Shown: piece by piece, positions 34,084 through 42,485 of the stretch
Layout of the letters: the number at the start of each line of letters is the position of its first letter
How positions within the stretch are numbered: the first letter of the stretch is position 1
Assembly: GCA_913020555.1 (NCBI GenBank)
Contig: CAJWAC010000011.1
Span: 1-44,837 of the forward strand
DNA: 44,837 bases
Reading direction: 5' to 3'
Origin: an uncultured Polaribacter sp.
GTDB taxonomy: Bacteria > Bacteroidota > Bacteroidia > Flavobacteriales > Flavobacteriaceae
Notes under the pieces: model-generated
Seen by the model: the letters and a program-made list of their open reading frames with translations, nothing else
Databases searched by the model: none
What the model was told of the DNA's origin: nothing
Program-made: the position numbers and the translations under genes

Positions 34084-35223
34084 ATGAACTTTCCTAAAAA
34101 ACTAGAAAATAAACTTAAAGAACGAAATGAAAATAATTCCTTACGTTCTTTAAAAACATCCTCTAAACTGGTAGATTTTTCTTCAAATGATTATTTAGGT
34201 TTTGCTAAATCTAATGCAATTTTTGATAACACTCATCAATTTTTAGTTAATAAAGGCATGAAACAGAATGGTGCAACTGGCAGCAGACTATTGTCTGGTA
34301 ATCATCTTTTATATAGCCAAGTTGAATCATTTTTAAGTGAATTTCATCAAAGTGAATCAGCCACTATTTTTAACTCTGGCTATGATGCAAATATTGGTTT
34401 GTTCTCTTGCATCCCACAACGTGGAGATATCATTTTATATGATGAATTTATTCATGCTTCAATTCGTGACGGAATTCAATTGAGTAATGCAAAATCTTTT
34501 AAATTTAAACATAATGATTTATTTCATTTAGAAGAGATTATACAACGTTCTAAGAACATTAATGTAAGTATTTATGTGATTACTGAATCTGTTTTTTCTA
34601 TGGATGGAGATACTCCTGATTTAACTTTAATTTCTGAAATTTGTAAAAAATATAATGCTTTTTTAATTGTTGACGAAGCCCATGCTGTGGGAGTTTTTAA
34701 AGAAGGTTTGGTTCAAAAATTAAATTTACAAAATGCTGTTTTTGCAAGAATTATTACGTTTGGAAAAGCGCTAGGTTGCCATGGAGCAGCAATTTTAGGC
34801 AGTACAACTTTACAAACCTATTTGGTAAATTTTGCAAGAAGTTTTATTTACACAACAGGGCTTCCTCATCATTCTTTAGCTACGGTTCAAATGGCTTATA
34901 ATGAGTTAAGAGAATCTTCAGATTTAAATCAAATTGCAAAGCTTACTGATAATATTTATCACTTTAGAAAAGAAATAAAAAAATTAGATTTAGATTTTAT
35001 CTCAAGTTATTCCGCAATTCATTGTTGTGTAATTTCTGGCAATAAAAATGTAAAATTGATATCAGAAAAGTTACATCAAAAAGGGTTTGAGGTAAAAGCC
35101 ATTTTATCTCCAACCGTGCCTGAAAATAAAGAACGTTTGCGCTTTTGCTTGCATAGCTATAATTCTTCAAAACAAATTAGTGAGGTGTTGCATTTGTTAA
35201 GTATTTTTGTAAAGCAATCTTAA
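34084..35223 (+). CDS. bioF: 8-amino-7-oxononanoate synthase
   Basis: PLP enzyme that condenses pimeloyl thioester with alanine to KAPA. Signatures of the alpha-oxoamine synthase family: VDFSSNDYLGFA near the N-terminus, GATGSRLLSGNH, FNSGYDANIG, YDEFIHASIRDG, VDEAHAVGVF and the PLP lysine Lys228 in ITFGKALGCHGA. An ATG at 34066 would add six residues (MSIFVV); I prefer 34084 because relatives start at M-x-FPKKL and a -7 box overlaps the extension. It leads the bioF-DUF2007-bioD unit, with the next gene 6 bases away. Serine palmitoyltransferase or Kbl relatives are unlikely given the biotin context. Confidence 0.94.
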   Translation: MNFPKKLENKLKERNENNSLRSLKTSSKLVDFSSNDYLGFAKSNAIFDNTHQFLVNKGMKQNGATGSRLLSGNHLLYSQVESFLSEFHQSESATIFNSGYDANIGLFSCIPQRGDIILYDEFIHASIRDGIQLSNAKSFKFKHNDLFHLEEIIQRSKNINVSIYVITESVFSMDGDTPDLTLISEICKKYNAFLIVDEAHAVGVFKEGLVQKLNLQNAVFARIITFGKALGCHGAAILGSTTLQTYLVNFARSFIYTTGLPHHSLATVQMAYNELRESSDLNQIAKLTDNIYHFRKEIKKLDLDFISSYSAIHCCVISGNKNVKLISEKLHQKGFEVKAILSPTVPENKERLRFCLHSYNSSKQISEVLHLLSIFVKQS

Positions 35224-35229
35224 TTTTTT

Positions 35230-35610
35230 ATGAATAATAATTATACCATACTTACAGTTTTTGAATATTCTACTGAGGCTTATGTTACAAAATCAAAATT
35301 AGATTCAGAAGGAGTAAAAACAATGCTTATGGACGAAACCACTATTGATTCTGACCCGTTAATTAGTGGAGCAATTGGTGGTGTAAAATTATTGGTTCAT
35401 AATGATAATTTACAAAAAGCTTCTGAAATCTATAATGACATAAGAACGTATCAAAAAGATGAAGATGGTAAAGACATTTTCTGCCCAAAATGCAAATCAA
35501 ACAGAATTTTAGTGGCTCCTTTGCATCGAAAAAATATAATATACATGTTATTCCCTTTTTTTGAAGGAAGAAAATTAATTTGTAATAATTGTAAGACACT
35601 TTTTAAATGA
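35230..35610 (+). CDS. DUF2007 domain protein with C-terminal zinc ribbon
   Basis: A 126-residue soluble protein. The N-terminal part (about 5-72) is the DUF2007 'signal transducing' fold: TVFEYSTEAYVTKSKLDSEG, then a strand ending in GGVKLLV and a helix LQKASEIYNDI. The C-terminus holds two CxxC pairs (CPKC about 85-88 and CNNC about 119-122), enough for one zinc ion, with a hydrophobic stretch between. Between bioF and bioD it has no obvious biotin role. Its stop overlaps the bioD start by four bases (ATGA), so the two are translationally coupled. Similar DUF2007 proteins occur widely in Bacteroidota without known function. Confidence 0.85.
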   Translation: MNNNYTILTVFEYSTEAYVTKSKLDSEGVKTMLMDETTIDSDPLISGAIGGVKLLVHNDNLQKASEIYNDIRTYQKDEDGKDIFCPKCKSNRILVAPLHRKNIIYMLFPFFEGRKLICNNCKTLFK

Positions 35611-36215
35611 AAAAATACTTTATCACAGGAATTTCAACAGAAGTTGGTAAAACTATAGCAGCTGCAATTGTTACTGAAGCTTTAGAAGCAGATTATTGGA
35701 AACCAATTCAAGCTGGAGATTTAGAGCATTCTGATACGCATAAAATAAAACAATTTATCTCTAATAAGAAATCCGTTTTTCACGAAAACGCATTTGCATT
35801 AAACACTCCTATGAGTCCTCATGCAGCAGCGGAAATTGATGGAATTACTATAAATCTAAAAGATATTATTGCGCCAAAAACAGAAAATAATTTAGTTATA
35901 GAAGGTGCGGGAGGTTTATTGGTTCCTTTAAATGATAATGATACCATTTTAGATTTGATACAACCTAACTACAAAGTTATTGTTGTATCTCGTCATTATT
36001 TAGGAAGCATTAATCATACTTTATTAACCGTAAAATTATTACAAGAAAAAGGATTTGATGTTAGTCTAATTTTTTCTGGAAACGAGCATAAAACTACAGA
36101 AAACATCATTCAAAAAATGACTAATATTCCTGTTATTGGAAGAATTGATGAAGAACCTTATTTTGATGAAAATGTGATTGCAGAATATGCTGAAAAATTT
36201 AGAGAAAATTTGTAA
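35607..36215 (+). CDS. bioD: Dethiobiotin synthase
   Basis: ATP-dependent enzyme that closes the ureido ring of DAPA with CO2, the step before BioB. The P-loop is GISTEVGKT (residues 8-16) where most relatives have GTDTEVGKT. YWKPIQAG, NTPMSPHAAAE and VIEGAGGLLVPL are typical. At 202 residues it is a little shorter than the E. coli enzyme. Its start overlaps the stop of the DUF2007 gene by four bases. The S24 protease gene follows 10 bases later, so it may be co-transcribed. Confidence 0.94.
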   Translation: MKKYFITGISTEVGKTIAAAIVTEALEADYWKPIQAGDLEHSDTHKIKQFISNKKSVFHENAFALNTPMSPHAAAEIDGITINLKDIIAPKTENNLVIEGAGGLLVPLNDNDTILDLIQPNYKVIVVSRHYLGSINHTLLTVKLLQEKGFDVSLIFSGNEHKTTENIIQKMTNIPVIGRIDEEPYFDENVIAEYAEKFRENL

Positions 36216-36225
36216 TTTGCAGCAT

Positions 36226-36660
36226 ATGAGGACTTCTCAAACGCTTACTTTTTTTACACCTGAAGCACCGTCAGGAAACGGAGCAATTTTCGTAGACACA
36301 GGCATTTCTGCTGGATTCCCAGAACCAGCAAATGATTTTAATGAAAATAGAATCTCTTTAGATGATGAATTAATTCAGAATAAGGACTCAACTTTCTTTG
36401 CTAAAGTTAAAGGTCAATCCATGATTAATGCTGGTTTAGATGATAGCGATTTATTAGTAATAGATAGAAGTTTAGAGCCAAAAAATAATAAAATTGCAGT
36501 TTGTTTCTTAGACGGAGAGTTTACAGTAAAACGTTTACGTGTAGAAAAAAATGAAGTTTGGCTACAACCAGAAAACCCTGACTACCCAATTATAAATATT
36601 ACCGAAGATAACAACTTTATAATTTGGGGAATTGTAACCAATGTTATTAAAAAAGTATAA
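36226..36660 (+). CDS. umuD: UmuD-like S24 self-cleaving protein
   Basis: A 144-residue LexA-fold protein with all catalytic parts intact: cleavage site Ala29-Gly30 in ISAGFPEPA, Ser65 in VKGQSM and Lys102 in FTVKRL. It has no DNA-binding domain. In SOS mutagenesis UmuD is cut after RecA activation and joins UmuC as DNA polymerase V. Here no umuC follows; the next gene is a Bax inhibitor-like membrane protein. The frame is open further upstream to 36178, inside bioD, but the family aligns from MRTSQTLTFF, which also ends the overlap. The gene lies 10 bases after bioD. I see no LexA-type operator directly before it. Confidence 0.9.
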   Translation: MRTSQTLTFFTPEAPSGNGAIFVDTGISAGFPEPANDFNENRISLDDELIQNKDSTFFAKVKGQSMINAGLDDSDLLVIDRSLEPKNNKIAVCFLDGEFTVKRLRVEKNEVWLQPENPDYPIINITEDNNFIIWGIVTNVIKKV

Positions 36661-36725
36661 TATTATTAATTCAAAAATTGCATTAAAAAAAGCTGATAGT
36701 AAATTCAGTAGAAAAATTAAAAACT

Positions 36726-37427
36726 ATGGAAAACACATTTGAAAACAAAACATTACTAATTGAGGCCTCTAACGAAGTACGAGTAGAATTTTATAAAAAA
36801 ACCTACACACATGTTGCTGGTGGTGTTTTACTATTTATTCTTTTTGAATATTTTTTATTACAAAGTGATGCTATTGTTGAATTTATGATGTCTATGACTC
36901 AAGGCTGGAGATGGTTGATTATGCTAGGTGGCTTTATGTTTGTAACTAATTATGCCGAAAGCACAATTTTAAAAACTGCTGATAAAAATATGCAGTATAT
37001 GGCCTATTCGTTATATGTTTTTGCACAGGCTATTATTTTTGTTCCACTTTTAGCAATTGCTATTTATTACACTGAAAGTGCAGATTTAGTGCAACAAGCA
37101 GCCTTGGTAACATTGGCTCTATTTTCAGGAATTACTGCTGTAGTATTTATCACTAAAAAAGATTTTTCTTTCTTAAAAGCAGGTTTAACTATTGGCTTTT
37201 TTATAGCAATTGGTTTAATTATTGCTGGCGCTTTATTCGGTTTTAATTTAGGCTTATGGTTTTCTGTAGCCATGTGTTTATTGGCTGGAGGCTCTATCCT
37301 TTATCAAACTTCTAACTTGATTAATAAATACGGAACTGATGATTATATACCTGCATCTTTAGGTTTATTCGCTTCTTTAATGTTATTATTTTGGTATATT
37401 TTACAAATATTTATGTCTAGAGATTAG
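36726..37427 (+). CDS. Bax inhibitor-1 (TMBIM/YccA-like) membrane protein
   Basis: A 233-residue protein with seven predicted membrane helices and short loops. It fits the Bax inhibitor-1 family in length and order: an N-terminal cytosolic segment VRVEFYKKTYTHVAGG, the helices, SGITAVVFITKKDFSFL, and a last part with GSILYQTSNLINKYGTDDY and GLFASLMLLFWYIL. Family members are calcium-leak or stress-related channels, and YccA in E. coli modulates FtsH. The exact role here is not known. A good terminator follows. The leader before it has no promoter box I can see, so it may be read through from the umuD-like gene. Confidence 0.9.
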   Translation: MENTFENKTLLIEASNEVRVEFYKKTYTHVAGGVLLFILFEYFLLQSDAIVEFMMSMTQGWRWLIMLGGFMFVTNYAESTILKTADKNMQYMAYSLYVFAQAIIFVPLLAIAIYYTESADLVQQAALVTLALFSGITAVVFITKKDFSFLKAGLTIGFFIAIGLIIAGALFGFNLGLWFSVAMCLLAGGSILYQTSNLINKYGTDDYIPASLGLFASLMLLFWYILQIFMSRD

Positions 37428-37450
37428 AATATAAATTATAATCTTATTTT

Positions 37451-37485
37451 AAAAAATCAGAAGTTTGTGGCTTCTGATTTTTTTT
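37451..37485 (+). terminator. Terminator after the Bax inhibitor-like gene
   Basis: AATCAGAAG pairs with CTTCTGATT around a 7-base loop, extended by A and T runs, with a T tract of eight. Confidence 0.9.
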
Positions 37486-37523
37486 GTTGTAAAATTAAAT
37501 TATTGTTATTTTTTAATAATTTA

Positions 37524-37554
37524 TTGTTGTTTATCAATAATTAATTTATATTTT
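37524..37554 (+). promoter_or_regulatory. Promoter of the DUF2975 operon
   Basis: TTG (37524-37526, or 37527-37529 with a 17-base spacer) precedes TATATTTT at 37547-37554, one base off TAnnTTTG. An inverted repeat TTATTG/CAATAA at 37521-37540 overlaps the -33 part and could be bound by the small XRE protein of the operon. Confidence 0.5.
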
Positions 37555-37586
37555 CACCATTATTATTGGAATTATTAAATAAAACT

Positions 37587-38162
37587 ATGACTAGAAATAA
37601 GCTTTTAAACACTGCTATACTTATTTGCAAATTTATATGTGCATTCTATATTTTTATGTTTGTACTATTCACAGCATTATTTATACATTTTCAAATTTCT
37701 CCAAATTCTTACAAGGGCGCAAATTTTGATTTTACAACTTATAGTTTTAAAATAGATGATAGCTGGAAAGTTAATAACGTAAACGGAGATAAACTTGAAG
37801 ATAAAGATGTATTTATTTTAGATAAAATATCTACAGTATCCACATATATTATATATCTCCAGTTTTCTGCAATATTGGTCCTCATCTTTTTATGTACAAA
37901 AGAATTCCAAAAAATAATGGAATCTGTTAAAAGTTTAAAAACATTTCAAACAAATAATGTTATTTCTTTTAGAAAAATAGGAAAATATATTTTTATAATT
38001 TTTCTGCTAACTAGCTATACTTCTATACAATTTGAAAATGGCGGGAAAAGCCAAATTCAATTTAGTTTTACACCATTACTTTTTATGTTGTTTGCGTTTA
38101 TAATGGCAGAGATATTTAAAGAAGGGAATAAGCTGAAAAAAGAAAACGATTTAACAATATAA
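37587..38162 (+). CDS. DUF2975 family membrane protein, copy 1
   Basis: A 191-residue membrane protein with four helices (about 7-32, 84-104, 133-151 and 160-178) and a larger outside loop after the first (about 33-80). It ends KKENDLTI, the tail shared by the next two genes. The frame is open from a TTG at 37566, but the ATG at 37587 fits the hydrophobic start and the promoter better. DUF2975 proteins are usually paired with a small XRE regulator, and one closes this operon. Function unknown; a membrane sensor that controls the regulator is a fair guess. It lies 3 bases before copy 2. Confidence 0.8.
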   Translation: MTRNKLLNTAILICKFICAFYIFMFVLFTALFIHFQISPNSYKGANFDFTTYSFKIDDSWKVNNVNGDKLEDKDVFILDKISTVSTYIIYLQFSAILVLIFLCTKEFQKIMESVKSLKTFQTNNVISFRKIGKYIFIIFLLTSYTSIQFENGGKSQIQFSFTPLLFMLFAFIMAEIFKEGNKLKKENDLTI

Positions 38163-38165
38163 GTT

Positions 38166-38666
38166 ATGAAAGATTTAGAAATATTCAAAAAAAGTATAAA
38201 AACATTTTCATTTTTCTTCACTTTCATTGCTTTTATTTACCCAATTAAAGCACTATTTGCTTACATGGAAAATGATTTAGCATATTTAGGTTTAATTACT
38301 GATAATTCACTTCCTCTTTTTATTTGGCTTACTTTTCTTGTTAAATACATCTCAAATATTATATTTTTTATTGGAGTATACTATTTGGTGAAAACTTTGA
38401 ATTTTGACGATATTAAAGAAGTATTTTCATCAAAAAAAATAAATCTTTTTAAAAAAACAGGGCAATATTTTCTTAAATCTGCTAGTTTAGGTGGTTTGGT
38501 TATTATTATTGAAATCTTTGATGGGAAATTTGCAAGTTTAAAAGGAAATCTTGATTTTTTATTTACACTTTACTTTTCTTTAATCATTGGTTTTTTCTTC
38601 TATATTTTTAGCATGGTTCTAGAGAAATCCAAGGAGATAAAAAAAGAAAACGATTTAACTATTTAA
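38166..38666 (+). CDS. DUF2975 family membrane protein, copy 2
   Basis: A 166-residue membrane protein with four helices: about 12-34, 52-77, 104-118 and 130-150. It is similar in plan to copies 1 and 3 and ends KKENDLTI. Overall sequence identity with the others looks low outside the tail, so these are old paralogues, not recent duplications. It lies 2 bases before copy 3. Confidence 0.82.
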   Translation: MKDLEIFKKSIKTFSFFFTFIAFIYPIKALFAYMENDLAYLGLITDNSLPLFIWLTFLVKYISNIIFFIGVYYLVKTLNFDDIKEVFSSKKINLFKKTGQYFLKSASLGGLVIIIEIFDGKFASLKGNLDFLFTLYFSLIIGFFFYIFSMVLEKSKEIKKENDLTI

Positions 38667-38668
38667 TT

Positions 38669-39196
38669 ATGAAAAAAATTGCTCTCTTACTTTCTAAATA
38701 TACTTTTTGGGGATTCACACTATTTTCGATAATTGCAATACCACTTTCTCTATTGGCTTTCTTAGAATATTATTTTAATTGGGATTTTCCTTTTATTGAA
38801 ATTGTAAAAAGAGATACACTAGACTTCGCTAAAATAAACAATATTGGTATAGAGTTTTGGCTAAAATATACGGTTGTGTCAATGTGGGCAACTCTAATTT
38901 TTTATAGCATTTATTTTTACACACTAAAAAATTTCTTTGGAGTTTTTATATCGGCAAGAACATTTGAAGAAGAATCATTAAAACAATTTATCAAATTTTA
39001 TAAACTAAATTTTGTCCCAGTATTTATTGGTTTTATCGGAATAATAATTCAATTTGCTTCAATCAATAAATTTGAGTTTGATGAACCACACTTTTTCGTA
39101 ATAATACATTTAATAGTAGCCTTCTTCTTATACTTCTATTTAGATTTAATTAGAAAGGGAAATAATATTCAGCAAGAAAACGACTTAACTATATAA
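38669..39196 (+). CDS. DUF2975 family membrane protein, copy 3
   Basis: A 175-residue membrane protein, four helices (about 9-34, 66-90, 112-130 and 143-160), ending QQENDLTI. It is followed after a single base by the small XRE regulator. Tight spacing through all four genes implies one transcript and coupled translation. Confidence 0.82.
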   Translation: MKKIALLLSKYTFWGFTLFSIIAIPLSLLAFLEYYFNWDFPFIEIVKRDTLDFAKINNIGIEFWLKYTVVSMWATLIFYSIYFYTLKNFFGVFISARTFEEESLKQFIKFYKLNFVPVFIGFIGIIIQFASINKFEFDEPHFFVIIHLIVAFFLYFYLDLIRKGNNIQQENDLTI

Positions 39197-39197
39197 A

Positions 39198-39407
39198 ATG
39201 GCAATCATTGTAAATCTTGATGTAATGCTTGCCAAACGCAAAATGAGGAGCAAAGAGTTGTCAGAAATAATAGGTATTACTACTGCAAATTTATCCATCT
39301 TAAAATCTGGTAAAGCAAAAGCAGTACGTTTTTCTACATTAGAAGCAATCTGTATAGCTTTAGACTGCCAACCAGCCGATATTTTAGAATATAAAAACGA
39401 AAATTAA
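39198..39407 (+). CDS. Small XRE/Cro-type regulator (YozG-like)
   Basis: A 69-residue protein that is only a helix-turn-helix: NLDVMLAKRKMRSKELSEII, GITTANLSILKSGKAKAVRF, STLEAICIALDCQPADILEY. This is the YozG-like form that accompanies DUF2975 membrane proteins in many bacteria. The membrane proteins probably control its activity or abundance, as in other regulator-membrane protein pairs; this is inference from the constant pairing. It lies 1 base after copy 3. Confidence 0.9.
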   Translation: MAIIVNLDVMLAKRKMRSKELSEIIGITTANLSILKSGKAKAVRFSTLEAICIALDCQPADILEYKNEN

Positions 39408-39424
39408 TAACTTAAATAATTCTT

Positions 39425-39853
39425 ATGAAAACCATTTTATCAACCTTTTTACTTGTATTCACTATTGCTGTTTCATCTCAAGAAATTTCTTCTGAAATAA
39501 AATATGCTCTAAAAAATGATGATGCAAAAACACTAGAAACACTAATTTCATCAACAACTAAAAATACTTGCTTTGAGATTGGAAACTCAAATTACACCTT
39601 ATTAAATTTAACCATTAAATTAAATGCTATTTCTTGTTTTAAAAAACTACTATCCAAGAATGTTGATATTAATAAAGCTTGCACAGGAAAAACACCATTG
39701 CATTATACTGCAAAATATGGTCGTTTAGAAATGGCGAAATTACTAATCAAAAATAAGGCTGACATTACCAAAAATTATAAAGGACGGTCTGCAGCAGATT
39801 ATGCAAAACGCTATGAAAAAGATGAAGTTTATCGATATTTAAACTCTTTGTAA
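39425..39853 (+). CDS. Secreted ankyrin-repeat protein
   Basis: A 142-residue protein with a signal peptide (about 1-18, cleavage near VSSQ). Two or three ankyrin repeats follow: a weak one at about 50-85 (YTLLNLTIKLNAISCFKKLL), then GKTPLHYTAKYGRLEMAKLL and KGRSAADYAKRYEKDEVYRY. It is probably periplasmic and protein-binding. It lies 17 bases after the XRE gene and before a terminator, so it may be the last gene of the DUF2975 operon. Confidence 0.82.
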   Translation: MKTILSTFLLVFTIAVSSQEISSEIKYALKNDDAKTLETLISSTTKNTCFEIGNSNYTLLNLTIKLNAISCFKKLLSKNVDINKACTGKTPLHYTAKYGRLEMAKLLIKNKADITKNYKGRSAADYAKRYEKDEVYRYLNSL

Positions 39854-39858
39854 AAATT

Positions 39859-39890
39859 AAAAAACTCTGAATGATCATTCAGAGTTTTTT
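39859..39890. terminator. Bidirectional terminator between the ankyrin and S9 peptidase genes
   Basis: A perfect 32-bp palindrome centred on GATC (AACTCTGAATGATCATTCAG in the core), with A and T runs at the ends. It suits both convergent genes. Confidence 0.9.
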
Positions 39891-39905
39891 AATTTCATTT
39901 ACTTT

Positions 39906-42407
39906 TTACTTTTTTAAAGGCATATCTCTATTCATTTCAACAATATCTGCGTAATTAGTTTCTACACCTAATAAATGCTTGCTAAAATAATCGGCTTTCC
40001 TCCAAAACCAATATTCGCGATTTTTAAAACCATGTCTACTTCCTGGAAACAACATAAAATCAAATCTTTTATTGGCATTTACTAACGCATTTACCATTCT
40101 TATGGTTCCTGAAGGATGCACATTATTATCTACATCTCCAGTTGCTAACATTAATTTTCCTTTTAAATTCTTTGCCAAAGATTGATTTTTATCAATCATA
40201 TATTTATACTTGATTTTTCCTTTAGCATCAATTTCTTCTTTAATTCCGTGATGTGTTTCACTCCACCAAGAATTATAAACGGTATTATCATGATTTCCTG
40301 CTGATGAAACTGCAACTTTAAAGAAATCTGGATATACCAACATGGCAGCTGTAGACATAAAACCGCCTCCAGAGTGCCCAAAAATGCCAACCTTATCAAT
40401 ATCGATATAATCGTGTCTGTCTGCTAATTGTTCTGCCACATATTTTTTATCTGCCAAACCATAATCACGTAAATTTCCATACCCATAAGTATGGTACCAT
40501 TTAGAACGGGCAGGATGTCCTCCTCTGTTTCCTAATGTAATGACCACAAAACCAACTTGTGCTAAACGATCTGTTCTGTCCATTCTTTGCGAGAAAGACT
40601 TATTTACAGCCTCGGTTTGTGGCCCAGGATATACATATTCAATTAACGGATATTTTTTGATAGAATCAAAATCATACGGTTTGTAAATTACTCCGTAAAT
40701 ATCTGTAATTCCGTCTGCTGCCTTAGCTTTAAAAGGTTCTGGAAATTTATATCCTGCAGCAAATAATTGTGATAAATCTGCCTCTTCTAATTCCATTACT
40801 AACTTCCCACTGGTATCTCTCAATTCTGACTTTGGTATTGTATTTACACGTGAGTAGTTACTTACAAAATATTGATTAGAATCTGATAAATTAATATTTG
40901 TATTGTAATCTCCAGGATTTAAAGATTTTAAAGCTGTTCCGTTTAAATTAATTTTATACAAATGTGTGTAATATGGATCTTGATTTTTATCAATTCCATT
41001 TGCTGTAAAATAGACTTCTCGTTTCTTCTCATTAATTCCCTGAAAAACATCTATATGAAAAGGACCATTAGTAACTTGTCTTTTCAAATTACCATCCGTA
41101 TCGTATAAATAATAATGCCCCCAACCATCTCTTTCAGACCAAAATAAAATTTCTTGCTCGTTATTAAACAAGTTTAAAGTTTTGCCTCTATTTTCAATGT
41201 AAACATTAGAATGCTCTTTAATTAAAGTCTTTACTTCTCCAGAAGCAATATCTGCAACATGAATATCTAATCTTTTGCGATCTCTGCTAACTGTATTAAA
41301 ATAAATTTTTCCTTTTTTTGATAACAACTTTGTAGGGTTATGCTCATCACTCCTGTCTGACTTTTTTCTTGGATAACTATAAATACTTAAAGATTGCTGT
41401 ATTGTAGAGTCTAAAACTATTTCTTTGTGAGATTTTGATGGAATATCAAAAACCAACATTTCAGAAGTATAAAAATCTTGCTCACCTGCCATATGATATT
41501 TGTATGTTTCCAATTCAGGCCTTCCTTTTTTTGTGGCGTGAATTACCCATAAATCTTGCAAATGCCTTGCATCTGATCTTGTATATATAAACTTTTTAGA
41601 ATCGTGAGACCAATTACCATAAATACTTTGTTTTTCTTTTTCTTGCTTCTTCTTCTCTTTATCTGTTTTGCCATAAGTGTTTCCTCCAAAACTAAAATTT
41701 CTTGCACCATCTTTGGTCCACTGATTTTCTACAATAGTGGAATCTTTTTCGTCCTTTACAGCCTTTAAGAAATTTGCTTTATCCATCCAATACAAATTGT
41801 AATGCTTAGAATACAAAACGATTGAACTATCAGGTGCTATATTTGCCCATTTTTTCCAAGGCTCTTTTTTCTTCTTTTCTGTATCTAAAATAGTTAATCC
41901 TGTTCCACCCAATCTATATTCGAAATGATAGACTTTCTTCTCCATTTTCGGAACTTTATTATTTTTTTCTATTTCTTTCTTTTCTTTTTTATCTTTTTCT
42001 TCCTCCTTTGCAGGTACTTCTTCATTTGAAGTCACATAAAAACGTATGGCTTTTTCGTCTTTAGTAAATGTAAAACTGAATCTAGGTAAATGTTTTGCTT
42101 CATATGGGTCTTTTGTAATTTCAGACAACCATTTTGCCATTTTAATATTATCGAACAATAAATTTCGAGTCTTATTATCAGCATCTACAATGTAATATTT
42201 AGAGCCATCTTGAGATGTTTTGTATTGATACCAAAATCTATTTCCTTTTTGTAACCAATTTGGTCTAACTGAAGTAGAGTGCACCATTTTTGCCATTTTG
42301 GTTGGAGAAAATCTTGATGCTTGCCTGTAATTTGGTTTTGGAATTTCTTGAGCTTTTATTGCTAAAAAAATGAATAATAAAAGTAAGGTGAGTAAAGTTT
42401 TTTTCAT
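39906..42407 (-). CDS. S9 family prolyl oligopeptidase (DPP-IV-like), secreted
   Basis: An 833-residue serine peptidase with a signal peptide (about 1-19, cleavage near IKAQ). The first 550 residues form the DPP-IV-like beta-propeller, with an unusual Lys/Glu-rich low-complexity insert at about 135-155. The hydrolase domain carries the triad Ser679 in GHSGGGF, Asp760 in GDVDNNVHP and His792 in GSRHGF. The family removes dipeptides from peptide N-termini, typically after proline or alanine. It would act in the periplasm or at the surface and help a marine or host-associated cell use peptides. It stands alone, with a weak -7-like box (AAATTTTG, minus strand) at 42467-42474. Confidence 0.94.
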   Translation of the reverse strand: MKKTLLTLLLLFIFLAIKAQEIPKPNYRQASRFSPTKMAKMVHSTSVRPNWLQKGNRFWYQYKTSQDGSKYYIVDADNKTRNLLFDNIKMAKWLSEITKDPYEAKHLPRFSFTFTKDEKAIRFYVTSNEEVPAKEEEKDKKEKKEIEKNNKVPKMEKKVYHFEYRLGGTGLTILDTEKKKKEPWKKWANIAPDSSIVLYSKHYNLYWMDKANFLKAVKDEKDSTIVENQWTKDGARNFSFGGNTYGKTDKEKKKQEKEKQSIYGNWSHDSKKFIYTRSDARHLQDLWVIHATKKGRPELETYKYHMAGEQDFYTSEMLVFDIPSKSHKEIVLDSTIQQSLSIYSYPRKKSDRSDEHNPTKLLSKKGKIYFNTVSRDRKRLDIHVADIASGEVKTLIKEHSNVYIENRGKTLNLFNNEQEILFWSERDGWGHYYLYDTDGNLKRQVTNGPFHIDVFQGINEKKREVYFTANGIDKNQDPYYTHLYKINLNGTALKSLNPGDYNTNINLSDSNQYFVSNYSRVNTIPKSELRDTSGKLVMELEEADLSQLFAAGYKFPEPFKAKAADGITDIYGVIYKPYDFDSIKKYPLIEYVYPGPQTEAVNKSFSQRMDRTDRLAQVGFVVITLGNRGGHPARSKWYHTYGYGNLRDYGLADKKYVAEQLADRHDYIDIDKVGIFGHSGGGFMSTAAMLVYPDFFKVAVSSAGNHDNTVYNSWWSETHHGIKEEIDAKGKIKYKYMIDKNQSLAKNLKGKLMLATGDVDNNVHPSGTIRMVNALVNANKRFDFMLFPGSRHGFKNREYWFWRKADYFSKHLLGVETNYADIVEMNRDMPLKK

Positions 42408-42485
42408 CGTGTGTTTTTAAATAATCCTCTAAAATAATTTAAATGAAATTACATAACAAAATTTGGGCGTTAGTTTAACAAATGA

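Noticed and set aside
36178..36225. Earlier start of the UmuD-like gene inside bioD
   Set aside because: UmuD proteins align from MRTSQTLTFF; the extra 16 residues are a reading of the bioD end.
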